Positions 1 to 60,917 of a DNA stretch of 64,000 nucleotides are shown here, piece after piece. Made by a program: the position numbers and the translations under genes. Positions within the stretch are counted from its first letter, which is position 1. Each line of letters opens with the position of its first letter. The stretch is taken from positions 29,088,419-29,152,418 of the forward strand of contig NC_084592.1 of assembly GCF_033807715.1 (NCBI RefSeq), in the 5' to 3' direction. The notes under the pieces are model-generated. The model did not search any database and was not told the DNA's origin. It was given only the letters and a program-made list of their open reading frames with translations. Origin of the DNA: Cololabis saira (lineage: Eukaryota > Chordata > Actinopteri > Beloniformes > Belonidae).

Positions 1-392
1 TTTTATTGTGCACTTCGAGAAAAAAGAGAAATGTCTCGAAATGTCGAGATTAATGTTGAAATACAATTTCGAGAAAAAAGTCGAAATGTTGAGAATAATG
101 TTGAAATACAATTTCGAGAAAAAAGTTGAAATTTCGCCTTTTTTCTCAACATTTCAACTTTATTCAAAAAATGTTGACTTTTTTCTCAACATTTCGACTA
201 TTTTCTCGACATTTCAACTTTCTTCTCGACATTTCGACTTTTTTTCTCGAAATTGTACTTCAACATTAATCTCGACATTTCGACTTTTTTCTCAACATTT
301 CGACTTTTTTCTCGAAGTGCATAATGAAAAAAAAATCTTCCTCCTCTCCAATATTATTTTTATATTTTTTCCTGCCTGGCCCTAATACTCCT
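1..392. mobile_element. foldback MITE, left part cut by the window edge
   Basis: Degenerate copies of GAGAAAAAAGTCGAAATGTT run on one strand in 17-130, and their reverse complements in 140-330, giving a hairpin. The inner repeats are bounded by TGCACTTCGAGAAAA (about 9-24) and its inverse near 308-322. The right end TGGCCCTAATACTCC (about 376-391) matches the right end of the element at 17083-17585, so both belong to one TIR family. The left TIR lies outside the window. Confidence 0.65.
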
Positions 393-488
393 GTATTATT
401 CTGACATTTTACAGATAAAAAAAAAACAGTGGGCATATATGGAGAAAAGGTAGCAAATGAATGTATTTATGTCTGAGATCATACGTAC

Positions 489-49846
<49,358 letters not shown>

Positions 49847-50855
49847 GGTTGAACTGTCTTGGTAGAGCCTCCAGTGGATTATTTATCTACAGTCTATAAA
49901 CCAGCAACACTAAGACTGGCCTCATACAATAGTTTAAACAAATATCAAATCAGGTTATTAACATCTATAAGCAGGCATTAATGATAAGCTACAGCTAAGA
50001 TGTTTCTCACATTTTACGAACATCAAAGAATCCATCTGTATCTTTTACTGGAAAAACGAATAATAAAAAATCGTAGAAGCATACCTGCTAACAGTAATTT
50101 CCTAAAACTCTGGTCTGAAGAAGAAAAAAGAAATTGTTTATGACCAGGTAATCAAGCATATAGACATAGCGGCCGCTCTCCTGCACAGCGGTATTTTTAG
50201 GGCAAGACCCACCAGATCATGTTGCATTAACAGCGACTCTCTTGACTTGTCTCTTCAAAGTGGCAACCCAGCTTCTCCAACTCCTTTTCCTGACTTTCTC
50301 TAACTGTCCAGTTTTTTTGGTAATCTTTTCCCAGGAGTGTTTAACTTCTTTGCAAAAAAAAAAAAAAGTGTTCAGGTCTTAAATTAATTTCCTTAGTTGT
50401 GTTCTTCCTTGGCTTCTGGTTAAATTCAGGCATTTAGTACTACCCGGCGAGTTGCACAGTGACACACCCCCACCCCCCCACTTCCTTGTCCCATGAGTTA
50501 AACCACCCCACTCATGATATCTCCCTACCTCCGCTCAGTCTGGAGGGGGAAATGACAGTCAAAGCCCAGCGATTCTTACACAGACAGCTGCATGGTCCGT
50601 CGGCCCACTCACTGCTGTGTTCCCACCCCCTCGTCATTTTTAGCCAACCTCAGGTCAGTAGAACATGGTGCAACACTTGGCGCACGGGGGGGGGGTGGCT
50701 GGTACAGGACAGATATCTCACTTTGCAAGTCATACGTAAAGGCTGACGCTGCCCTCTCACTTTTCCCAAGGTGTTCAAATATCACGAGAAAGGAAATATA
50801 ATCATTCAATTGTCCATAGAAATGGCTGAGGCATTAAAGAAGAATTAAAACTTAA
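49847..50855 (-). promoter_or_regulatory. region upstream of the speg start: 5' UTR and possible promoter
   Basis: Non-coding. Contains the in-frame TAA at 49883-49885 that limits the speg reading frame, and a near match to a MEF2 site (TATTTTTAG at about 50192-50200; one mismatch), which would suit a muscle gene. CACC-rich tracts lie at about 50462-50480. No TATA box can be assigned with confidence, and a non-coding first exon further right is possible. Confidence 0.3.
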
Positions 50856-51349
50856 AGGGGACCTATTATGAAAAACATGTTTTCTCTTGCTTTAGTGGTT
50901 TCCCCTCAGCCTGCCAACTCAGAGAAGGAGGAAAGCAACCAAATTCTGCAGTGTCTGTACAGCCGCCCGGATGAGCCGTCCAGTGTGATGTGGCTTCAAT
51001 GAGCCGTTCAGATTCTGCTCCCGTCGTTACGTAACGACGGGAGCGATTTACATCGGTTGGCCTCCGATGCATGAAACCACGCCCACAACTAACTCCGCCG
51101 GCCGGAGCTTCCTCCATTTTTTGGTAGCGGTGTATCGCGTCATTCAGGCAGCCAATCAGCACAGTACCTCATTATCATAGCCCCGCCCACTCAGAATCCT
51201 GCATAGATAATGAGGTTAGAGACTGGGAAGATAAAGACATGGCTCAGAGGCTGAATTTCTAATTTATTTAGCAAAAACAATCAAAAGCTTGTTTTTAAGA
51301 CACTCAAGGCCTGTTTAAAATAGGTATTAGATGCCATAATAGGTCCCCT
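50856..51349. mobile_element. MITE copy 2, TTAA-flanked (piggyBac-like ends)
   Basis: About 494 bp with terminal repeats AGGGGACCTATTATG / CATAATAGGTCCCCT, flanked by TTAA. It is the same family and orientation as the copy at 2946-3454. It has a perfect 28-bp palindrome centred on TTACGTAA at 51017-51044. It lies upstream of the speg start. Confidence 0.8.
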
Positions 51350-51699
51350 TTAAAAAGCCAAAATAAATTCCAATTTTAATCCTATCCCCGATAAGGATAA
51401 GAAATGTTACTCCGCATTGGTGAATAGTAGATGCATAGGTGAATAGGTAGCTAACTAAGCTAACTGAGGTCATTTTAAATTTGAATGTGTAAAAATATGA
51501 ATACATAAAAAGGACTGTTGAAACGGAGGGCTGTGAGAATCAGTTTGTGTTGGCTATTAAGATAAACCCCTTGTAGTTGCGGGTTATGGGACCTCCTGGC
51601 GTGGATGGCTCCCTAATACCGTTTCCTCACCTGGATCCTGAGTGCTCAGACATGTCTACACCCATATTTATTTAGATGTGTGTGTCTGTGTGTGTAACT

Positions 51700-51880
51700 T
51701 GGGTGAATTGTAGTGTGCGTGCTTGTGTCTGTCTGTATGTGTGTGGCGGGTGGGTGGGGCATTAATACGTTTTATGTTTGTGTATTGTTTTTATGTAAAG
51801 CACTTTGTTCTGCATTTTTATGCATGAAAAGTGCTATAGGCTACAAATAAAGTTTGATTTGATTGATTTGATTTGATAAA
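51700..51880 (+). repeat. TG-rich tract and LINE/SINE-type 3' tail
   Basis: TGTGTG-rich DNA followed by AAAGCACTTTGTTCTGCATT, AAAAGTGCTATAGGCTACAA, ATAAAGTTTGATTTGATTGA, a tail pattern typical of fish retroposons. Confidence 0.5.
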
Positions 51881-52805
51881 ACAAATAATGAATGTTACTG
51901 AAATACTGAATGTTTTGTGTGGTAAGACTGGATCTCCGACAATAAATATGATCAAGTTTAAGTTTGGTTGTAGTGGCTGCCTGGTATTGTAATAGCTGTA
52001 GCAGCAGTAGTCGTGATTCTAGTTAGCGGCAATGCTGAGCCATTTAAGGAGTAGTGAGGTTAGCTGTTTGTAGCGGTAGCTAGGGTCAAAGAATGTCTGT
52101 CCATGTGTTCAAAGATTGGAAGAAGGAATTTGACCCGATCAAAATTCAACAGACGTTTATTTTACAGAATTTCATGAGCTTGTGGATTTACAATGAGTCC
52201 TCAAGTGAAAAACACTGACTGTCCTCAGGTGAAAAAAGATGACAACATGGCTAACACACAAGACATTTACTAAAGGTGGGGAGGGTGCGGTTTTGACTGG
52301 ATTAGACTTGGAGGCATGTCCCTTTGTCCAATACGGTCCCGCCACATCAGGTTTTCTTGGTCCGATCCGGCACCAACATTTCCTGAAAGAACAGAAACGA
52401 CAACCCCCAGCCTTCCATCTCGTTTGCCACATGTTCTTCTGTTCCAAACACGTGGTCAACTAAGCTCAATAGAGAAAACATATTGGCTACATTTGTGGTA
52501 TAAAATTAAGATAACAAATACACTAATAAATGCAGAAAGATGAGGAATAAAGACCCAATACACAATTGGAAAATAACAAAAAAACAATTTAAGGTAAGCC
52601 CACAATTCAATATACAGTAGTAGGACAACTAACAGTGGTCAGAACAAATATAAGTACAAAAAACAGTTAATCAAAAACAACATTTGACATGAAAAATAAA
52701 ATTTAGTGAACAATAATTAAATAACAAACTTAAGACAATGATTGGCATGAAAAGTTAAAATGTGGCATGAAAAGTTTGACATTTTCACCCTAACACTAGT
52801 CCTAG
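51881..52805. other. intergenic DNA between speg and the chemokine receptor
   Basis: No gene or repeat recognised. Confidence 0.45.
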
Positions 52806-52985
52806 TTTTTCAATTCAATTCAATTCAATTCAATTTTATTTATATAGCGTCTAATACAACAGATGTTGTCTCTAGACGCTTTCCAGAGATCCAGAACATG
52901 AACATAAACATAAACATAAACATAAACCCCCGAGCAATTATTATATAAACAATGGCAGGTAAAAACTCCCATAGTGGGAGTTTTT
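52806..52985. repeat. (CAATT)n and dispersed-repeat end
   Basis: CAATT x 6 followed by TTTTATTTATATAGCGTCTA, then a (CATAAA)n run and ACTCCCATAGTGGGAGTTTT, a short perfect hairpin. The ATTTATATAGCG motif begins a very common fish repeat. Confidence 0.6.
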
Positions 52986-53322
52986 ATCAGTATTAACTAG
53001 TGATGGTAGTATTGGCAGGTTGGACAGGAAAACTTGTCATGTTTGTGGTATTAGCTACATACCTTTCTTCATGTTTGTTGAAAATCGAAACCATTTGTGT
53101 ATTAAATGTTAACTAACCAGTTCATGATGTTACGGATGTTCGCCAAAACTTATCAGTGTTAGATGGGATTTAACTTTTGGGATTGTTGTGGAAATTTTAT
53201 AAATTGCACAAAGTAAAGTATAGATCCTTAACAAACTACAACACCGGTGAGCTCAAGATTACCAAAGTTTATTTTAACTGATGCGCAATCAGGAGAGTCA
53301 ACGTGCAGCACGCAGGCTAGAC

Positions 53323-54176
53323 CAGGGGTCGGCAACCCGCGGCTATAGAGCCACATGCGGCTCTTTAGCGCCGCCCTAGTGGCTCCCTGGAGCTTTTTCA
53401 GAAATGTTTGACCTTTTTTTATTTTTTTCTTCTTTTTTTCCTTTTCTTTCTCTTTTTCTTCTTTTTTTCTTCTTTTTTTCCTTTTTCTTCTTTTTTTCCT
53501 TTGTTTCTCTTTTTCTTCCTTTTTCCTTTCCTTTTTAATCTCGACATTTTGACTTTTTTCTCGACATTTCAACTTTTTTCTCAACATTTCGACTTTTTTC
53601 TCAACATTTCAACTTTTTTCTCGTGATTGTACTTCAATATTAATCTCGACATTTTGACTTTTTTCTCAACATTTTGACTTTTTTCTCGACATTTCAACTT
53701 TTTTCTCGACATTTCGACTTTTTTCTCAACATTTTGACTTTTTTCTCGAGATTGTACTTGAATATTAATCTCGACATTTTGACTTTTTTCTTGACATTTC
53801 GACTTTTTTCTCGACATTTCGACTTTTTTCCTCAACATTTCGACTTTTTTCTCGAGATTGTACTTCAATATTAATCTCGACATTTCGACTTTTTTCTCAA
53901 CATTTCGACTTTTTTCCTCAACATTTAGACTTTTTTCTCAACATTTCGACTTTTTTCTCGAGATTGTACTTCAATATTAATCTCGAAATTTCAACTTTTT
54001 TCTCGAAGTGCATAATGAAAAAAAAAATTCTTCCCCCAGTTCTAACTAACTAATACATGCAGCATGTGCTGCCTTCATTCTAAGGCTTATACAAGACTTT
54101 TCATTTTTTGCGGCTCCAGACATATTTGTTTTTTGCGTTTTTGGTCTCTTTCAACATTTTGGGTTGCCGACCCCTG
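53323..54176. mobile_element. hAT element with 8-bp TSD GGCTAGAC
   Basis: 854 bp. Ends CAGGGGTCGGCAACCCGCGG and GGGTTGCCGACCCCTG are inverted, flanked by perfect GGCTAGAC copies (53315-53322 and 54177-54184). GCGGCTC sub-repeats lie near both ends. The interior is a pyrimidine tract and then repeats of TCTCGACATTTCGACTTTTT, the same module as at 1-330, ending in TCTCGAAGTGCATAATGAAA as at 311-330. Confidence 0.9.
53413..53540. repeat. polypyrimidine (CTTTTT)n tract
   Basis: Nearly pure C/T on the plus strand for 125 bases, inside the hAT at 53323-54176. Creates an artificial Lys/Glu frame on the minus strand. Confidence 0.9.
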
Positions 54177-54765
54177 GGCTAGACAGTCGAGTCTGAGGCA
54201 ACATTTTGTTTGACTTCTTTTCTATGGGAATGTGTAGGACCTGATGGACCATTGAAACAATGGTCATTCAAGAGAAATTGTGGCCCCCTGCATCTGACAC
54301 ATAGGTGCTAGTTCTCTTAGAGAAAGGCATACAGTACAAAATAGATAACACCAACCCCTTTCATCTGCACCCACATCCTCCATGTCCCCTCTCGTTCTCT
54401 CAGTTCCCCTCTCGCAGCTGGGCCCGTTCGTATTAAAACAGCTGTTGATCTTTTGTTAGAATGTATATAATGTTTGAATTTTTCCATGACAGGATACATG
54501 AAACACTATGGACAAACGCATGTGGTGTAATGTTATGAACATTTTTCTTCTGCATTTATAAGCAGAAGTGTCTGTGAGCTGTCTTCTCAGTCTTTACTTT
54601 GAAACCAGGAGGGAGAAAATTGCCTTTATGACCTATAAATGCTTTCATTTTGCTTGCGCTGTCATGACAACTTCTGCTTCTTTTTCTTTCTTTTTTTTAC
54701 CTAAATAAGCTGAAAGGATGTTATTAACTCAGTGGTGTACAATCATGAAATGTGAGAAGAGTTGA

Positions 54766-54778
54766 TTTTTTTATTAAA
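54766..54778 (-). terminator. candidate poly(A) signal of the chemokine receptor gene
   Basis: On the minus strand an AATAAA hexamer (TTTATT on the plus strand) lies about 470 bases past the stop codon of the receptor. Similar hexamers are common in AT-rich DNA, so this is only a candidate. Confidence 0.35.
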
Positions 54779-55243
54779 CTTTAATGATGACTTCAGTGAT
54801 ACAGATGGTGCATATTGCTTGACACGTTAATAAAAACCTGCTGCATTCAAGCCAGAAAAAGTCTCAAAGTCTTACACATCTATTGTAATACAAAGCTCTA
54901 AAGGCCATAGTAATTTGCTGCAAATCAGTGCCTCCAAAAGCTTTCATCTGCATAGAATTATGACTATCAGTAATGTTCAGTCTCTACATTGTGACTTTGA
55001 ATTCCTGTTGCACAATATTTTCACTTATATTTAGAGACCGTTTAGAGCTTATTTCAACAATATACTGCCTAATATGCAGCAAAAAATTAGAACAGACATA
55101 ACAAACAAGACATATTTACATATTTAAAAAAATTTAAGCTGAATAAAGGTAGAAAATATTTAAAAAAAATGTCAGTGCCCCATCGGAACCACTGCTGCTG
55201 TCCAACACTTGAGATCTATCAGTTCAATAATTAAAACGTCACT

Positions 55244-56928
55244 TCAGATGAATGTGGATGTGATTTCTGATGAAAATGAAGACCTGCTGCTTCTTGAAGT
55301 GGATGTTTTCTCCCAGATACCCATCTTAACCAATATTTGGAGCAGCCTCCTCCTGAATTTCTCACCCACAAACGCGTATAGTACTGGGTTTATGCAGCTG
55401 TGAAGCAGCCCCAAACTCTGGGTTGCAAACATGGCCTGGTCCACTGCCATCCTCTCTGGGCACTGGTAGGGAACGATTTTAGCCCTGAAAAATGTGTCTG
55501 CCATCACTGCAACGTGGTATGGCGTCCAGCAGAGCAGGAACGCCACAACCACAAACACAATCACTCTCATCGCTCGTTGCCGCTGAAACCCCCCACGGAG
55601 GTGGAGGAGGCGCCGGATGGTTATTCCGTAACATGGCAGCATGATGGACAAAGGGATGAGAAAGCCCAGAGTGTGGCGGAGGATTCTGGTGGCCAGCCGC
55701 CACTCGTCAGCACTGCTGGGATCGTACTGCTCAGAACACCCCATCTGAGTATTGTTGTATTTGGTAGAAGAAGAAGAGGAAGAAGAGCTGAAGAACCTGG
55801 GCAAGGACAGAAGTACTCCAACAGTCCAGACAGCAGCACACACCAACCAGCTGACCAGCTGTCGATTAGCCTTGCGGGCCTCCATCGCCCGGACAATCAC
55901 CATGTAGCGATCCATACTGATACAGGTCAGGAAGAGGATGCTTGAGTAGAAGCTCAGCTCCTGGAGGACACTGATGATTTTGCACATGGCATCTCCAAAG
56001 ATCCAGCCAATCGTAACAGAAGTGGCCCAGAATGGGAGGGTGAATGCCAACATGAGGTCTGCAGCCACCAGGTGAAGGAGGTAGAGGTCCGAGGGAGGCA
56101 GGGTATGCCTGCTCAGGCCAATCACCGTCCCCACTAACAGATTTCCGGGAATGGCCAACAGGAAGATGAGAATGTAAAATATACTGACAGTTATCATCAC
56201 AGCATCTGGGATGCTGAGGGTGCAGGGGTGTGTGGCCGGGTCTGGTAAAAACTCTGTGTAGTTATACCACGTAAAGTTGAGCTCCTCATAAACAGAACTG
56301 AAGTCATCCACAAGAATAAATGAAGATTTGTTTGGATCTGAGGGCAAGAATAGAACAATATTGGATTAAAAGATATTAACATACAGTAGAAATATTTGTG
56401 TACATAAACATGTCATGTTTGAGATGACGACAGCAAGAACTAATATTAAAAAGAAATGTACATCAGTTAAGGCAAGAGAAATTTGGAATAGTTGTAATAA
56501 CAACCTAAAAATGTGTCGCTCTATCGTCAAGTTTAAGAAATTGTTTAAAGAAAATATTGTAAATAAATATAAAACACTATAATTATAAAGTATACTATCA
56601 AAAACATTCTAGGATGTGAAATGTCAATTTTATATTTTGTCTTACTTATTTTTTATTTTTTTCTTCTTTATGTATTGTTTGTTTTCACTGAGTAAAAGCT
56701 AATGTCTCATATTTTTTGCTGATCAAAAGAAAAAAGGGTAGGCACTATAAGCTACGGCTTCAGCCTACACCTTTTCGGCAAAAGAAATGTTTTTTTTTCT
56801 TCCTTTTCATCTTGTTCTGTACAAGCCGAAATAAAGATTCATGTCAAAGCCTATTTGACATGTCCTGATTAAAATTAATCAGTCAATGTAAGCTGAGACT
56901 TTACAGGTTGAAAATACTCACCAGTCAT
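55244..56928 (-). CDS. cxcr1/cxcr2: CXCR1/CXCR2-like chemokine receptor (two coding exons)
   Basis: Class A GPCR of the CXC chemokine receptor group; in the family it binds CXCL8-type chemokines on neutrophils and signals through Gi. Coding exon 1 (56922-56928) holds only ATGACTG before a gtgagt donor; coding exon 2 is 55244-56337. The protein is 366 residues, beginning MTDPNKSS. Seven membrane segments are visible: GNLLVGTVIG (TM1), LHLVAADLMLAFTLPFWA (TM2), the Cys in GDAMCKI before TM3, DRYMVIV after TM3, LGFLIPLSIMLPCYG (TM5), FLLCWTPYHVAVMAD (TM6) and LLHSCINPVLYAFVGEKF (TM7). The N-terminus is acidic with NFTWYNYTEF sequons. The C-terminal tail is Ser/Thr rich, suiting arrestin binding. 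Extracellular loop 2 contains an 8-Ser run that is unusual for the family. Closest remembered sequence is CXCR2/CXCR1; I cannot separate the two. In mammals CXCR1/2 and SPEG share a chromosome region (2q35 in human). Confidence 0.93.
56440..56860 (+). mobile_element. 3' end of a non-LTR retrotransposon in the receptor intron
   Basis: Plus strand encodes VKAREIWNSCNNNLKMCRSI, VKFKKLFKENIVNKYKTL and a stop, the C-terminus of a LINE protein. It is followed by a 3' UTR with GGGTAGGCACTATAAGC, CAGCCTACACCTTTTCGG, ending GCCGAAATAAAGATTCATG. Related to 13862-14580. Antisense to the receptor gene, in its only intron. Confidence 0.75.
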
Positions 56929-57980
56929 CGTGGTGTCTTCTCTGCGGGATGTCACCTCAAATGTCACAAGGAAACGAGGAACAAACATAGTATTTCTCTA
57001 CGCTCCTCCCACCACAATCATTTTCCTGTTTGTGTCACATTCTCAGATTTGATTTTCTCAAGATTTAAAAAAAAAGGGGGGGGACGGGGCACATTTTCAA
57101 CTTTCCGGTCCTATTATAATAAGGTGGAAGATACCATGATGTTGTCACTTGTAGTTAAAACTTGTAAACCTTCATATATAGCGTTTCCATCGTTGTTATT
57201 CTTTTCCCAACTTCTTTCTTCTTTTTGGTGTTGTATTGATTAAAGCCGTTTTCATCCATCACTGGGACTAATTAGTAAACAGGCATCATTTGGTTCTTCC
57301 TAAACCCCGGTGCTTTCTCCTCCACATGACCATTTCCTGATTCATTGATGTCATGGGTTTTGTTGTCACTTGACCAAAAACCAAAACAGAAACAATTAAC
57401 CAGTAAATTACAAATAAACACTGCATGGATGAACTATCAAAAAAACTAATTCCTTCTTTTTTTCTTTGTATAATTCAATGGCTCAATAAAATGTGAGCTA
57501 TTTGTGAAAATGTGAGATTCCCTTAATATACATGTAGCTGAGACATGTAGTTCCCTCTGCAAGCTTTAAGCAGAATTAGATGAATTCAAAGAACAGATGG
57601 AAACGTGTACACCAGTTGAGACTGAGACCAGCATCAGTTTGGGATGGTGTTTATCACATGATGGATGGCACTGCCCTTGCTGTTGAGGAACTTCCCCCCT
57701 CATGACATGTCTTTGTTGACACGAGTGCATCACACTTCCTGCCACACTTCTCATGCTTCTCAACTACCAGTGTCACAAGTGCTGTGCTTCCTTTCCAAGA
57801 AGTGATAATGTTTTGTATCCAGTTTGTGAAAAAGGTACGTCACAGAATACCGTGACATTGCACGAAATACTTGAAGATTACATAAAAGTAGCGGTGACAA
57901 AGAAAAGACGTGCTGCCAAAGAATTTGTTGAAGGAAGCTGTGATTTATGATTTGTATTGAGAAAAATGTTTCAGTATAAG

Positions 57981-58723
57981 CAGTACTCGAGTTGAGGGGG
58001 GATGAGGGGGGATGGCATCCCCCCTGAAATAAAAACGGTCAAAATCATCCCCCCAGTAAAACTGCCATCTCTCCTTTCCATCCCTTATGTCATTTCATCA
58101 ATGAATGTAGTTTTACTGCTATTTCAACATGTAGAGTCATCACCAGAAAAATAACTTATTTGACAATTTTCACCTGTTTCGAGTAAATTTTCACTTGAAA
58201 TAAGTAGAAAAATCTGCCAGTGGGACAAGATTTATCTTCTCATTACAAGCAAAAAAAATCTTGTTCCACTGGCAGATTTTTCTACTTATTTCAAGTGAAA
58301 ATCTACTTGAAACAGGTGAAAATTGTTGTTTTTTTTCCATTGATGAGTCTTGTTTTAAGTGTACTAAGATTTTTTACTAAAATGAGACATTTTAACTAGA
58401 AATAGGACACATATTCTTATTTTGAGTTTTTGCAGTGATCCATTTTACTTATCCTGTGAAGGACAGAGTCATATTGATAAGTTCAGAAAACTGTTTTTTA
58501 TTGTTGTGTTTTGATGTATTTGATGTAAGTCCAGTGGATATTTAGAGCTTACAGAAGGCTGCATTTAACTGCTGCTTTGTCATTCCTGCAGTATTTCTGC
58601 AGGTGTTTTGGTCACTGCTATTATTTGTAATATATTATATTATTTGTAATCAGCACAAATTATCTGTCCCCATATGATAAAATCCACCATCCCCCCTGAT
58701 TTTTTTTTACAACTCGAGTACTG
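57981..58723. mobile_element. hAT element with 8-bp TSD AGTATAAG
   Basis: 743 bp. Ends CAGTACTCGAGTTG and CAACTCGAGTACTG are perfect inverses, flanked by perfect AGTATAAG copies (57973-57980 and 58724-58731). A second inverted-repeat element lies inside it (58140-58440). Confidence 0.9.
58140..58440. mobile_element. nested inverted-repeat element
   Basis: Arms such as AAATAAGTAGAAAAATCTGC, CAGTGG and its inverse (58195-58225 against 58265-58295) with a spacer of about 45 bases; ends near TTTTGAGTTTTTGCAGTGAT, a sequence common at the ends of fish elements. Inside the hAT at 57981-58723. Confidence 0.6.
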
Positions 58724-58731
58724 AGTATAAG

Positions 58732-59599
58732 TAAGGAGGGTGTATTTGTTGTGTTGGTGGACCTGACCCCCAACAAGGACCTTCAGAAGGGAGGAAATTA
58801 AAATTGCAAATACCCACAAATTACATCCTGTTTAAGGGACTGGTTTCACACCAAACTAAAAATGTGTCTGATATGCAATGTTCAAGACTTCCAGGTGAAA
58901 CTGGAAGGTAAACAAAATCTGAAGACCTTCAGCACTAAAACTAATGTTTAGCTGCAGAACAAAGAACATGTTCATAAAATCCCTTATCTGCTTTTTGATC
59001 CCTTCAAAACTTGGACCATGAATGAAGGGACATTTATTACAACAGAAGGGTCCAAAGTAGGTGTTTCCACTACTTTAAACAAGTTTACTGACCAAAAGGA
59101 CAGTTTGGTCTCAGTAGCAGTATTTGTTTATGCGTGACTTACTTACAAGGGTGCATTGTGACACTGGGGAGTCTGGGAGGGTGAGGTTAAGTGCTTTCTC
59201 AACAGTCCGAGCTTGATGAGAATTTGTCTCATTTTTTCATGGTGACACTCAGTAAGGGATGGTTCAAAATGAGGCATCTGGACTAATATCTATCACAGTG
59301 TGTGTGGCTTTATATAAATATATATGTGTAAAACACAGACAAGACAGCACTAAAACTATTACATTTTCTTTTTTTGTCCAATACATACTCTCATCTACTA
59401 AACAATAGCCCAAGGGCAAAAAATAAAAACATGCAAGTGTAACACTGAGAGGCCCTAATGTTTAAGTGCTTGGTGCAACAGAGGATATGAAGAAACCTTG
59501 GGACTTGTATGCAACGTATTGCCTAAAATGTAATACTTCCTAATACTACATCATTTTCTCACTATATACACATTACACAGACACAAGAACATTAAACCT
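58732..59599. other. intergenic DNA right of the receptor
   Basis: No frame or repeat recognised. The 3' UTR of the unidentified gene may reach into it. Confidence 0.4.
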
Positions 59600-60511
59600 A
59601 ACATTACTACCATTTTGCATTTGGTTTATTCCCATCACGCTCAAAAAGGAAAAATAAAAAAGACAGTGTAGTTTAGTCCTCTAGACACTAGATGGTGCTA
59701 AAGAATCAAAGTACTTGGTTGGAGGACTGTATTTTAACTGCGTGGCAGCATCAACTCGGTTTTCAGCCCCAACTTCTGCATTTTGCATTAAAACCCACAA
59801 TTACACAGGATTTCTCCACAATGAAACAAAGTGTCTGCATCGTCAAGTTTTTTGTTTTTGTTTTTTTTTACTTCTAGCTCAGAAAATAATGTTTCTGGAT
59901 TGGTTTTACAATTGAACTGTTGATAATTTTCAAAGGCAGCACAACCAACATAGTTTATTTGCATTAACAGTAACTTTTGTTCTCAAACAGACTACAGAAA
60001 ACTCAAATGTGCAGCATAATTATACTAAAATTTATTTGGTGAGTATTTAAATGTTCCCACCTTGATTAAGAGGGGGAGAAAAAAAAAGTACAAATGATGG
60101 CAAATAAGAAAAACATGTCTTATTGGGGTAGGGAGGGAAAAAAAAAAAAAAAAACTTAAACCATCATTAAAACTAACATTTCTGTCAGTCACTTTGGATA
60201 CAGTTTGGTTAAGAGCAGGATGACCCTTTGAAAAAAATGTATTTTGGACATTCAGTCCCAGGAACTAATCTTCACAGACGCAAGGCATTTTCCACCATTT
60301 ATGCTTAAAAAAAAAAAAAAAAACATTTAAAAAAAAAAAGGAAAGAAAGAGGGGGATAAGAAGAAGAGTCAATGATTTAAATGGCAACCAGGCTTCAACA
60401 TAAATTAGGAGAAGAAAGTGCATCAAGTATTCAAGTAAGGTGTGTAGTTTGTTGTTTTTTTGTTTGTTTTATTTTTCCTTGAGGAGGGAGGGGGGGGGGG
60501 GGTTAGATTTG

Positions 60512-60586
<75 letters not shown>

Positions 60587-60917
60587 CTGGCACAGAAGTG
60601 GTAATTTCAGAAAAAAAGTTTAGACTGAGAAGCTCAACCACCAAGTCTCATCTACAAAAGTTCTGATGGTGTAAGTGATAAATCGTAACAATAATGCACC
60701 TCTTACAGAGAGCACTACTTGCACAAAGCAAGACAAAAAGGACACATTTAACTACGTTAGCCAGTATAAAAATGATGCCAGTAGTCCCTAATACATTGCT
60801 GTGCAAGCCGATCCAGGCTGTGGTGAATAAAAGGGCCAAAAGGAGTTGGGAGATACTGGGACATCCATGGTTCGCCACATGACCCCCCCCCCTCCCCAAA
60901 AAATAAGTATCCCAATT
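59600..60917 (-). other. probable 3' UTR of the unidentified gene
   Basis: Non-coding DNA directly after the stop at 60918. It is rich in A runs (60130-60155, 60307-60340) and holds a poly-G/(TG)n tract. Candidate AATAAA signals on the minus strand are near 60030 and 59627. The end of the transcript cannot be fixed from sequence alone. Confidence 0.4.
60489..60585. repeat. poly-G and (TG)n tract
   Basis: A run of G (about 60489-60501) and about 35 TG units (60513-60582), ending CGCGCAC. In the probable 3' UTR of the unidentified gene, where it would read as (CA)n. Confidence 0.95.

Noticed and set aside
53228..53883. Lys/Glu-rich minus-strand frames of 100-119 codons
   Set aside because: They arise from the pyrimidine tract and the GAGAAAAAAGTCGAAATGTT repeats inside the hAT element.
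55400..55945. 181-codon plus-strand frame
   Set aside because: Antisense of the chemokine receptor coding exon; the receptor frame is strongly supported on the other strand.
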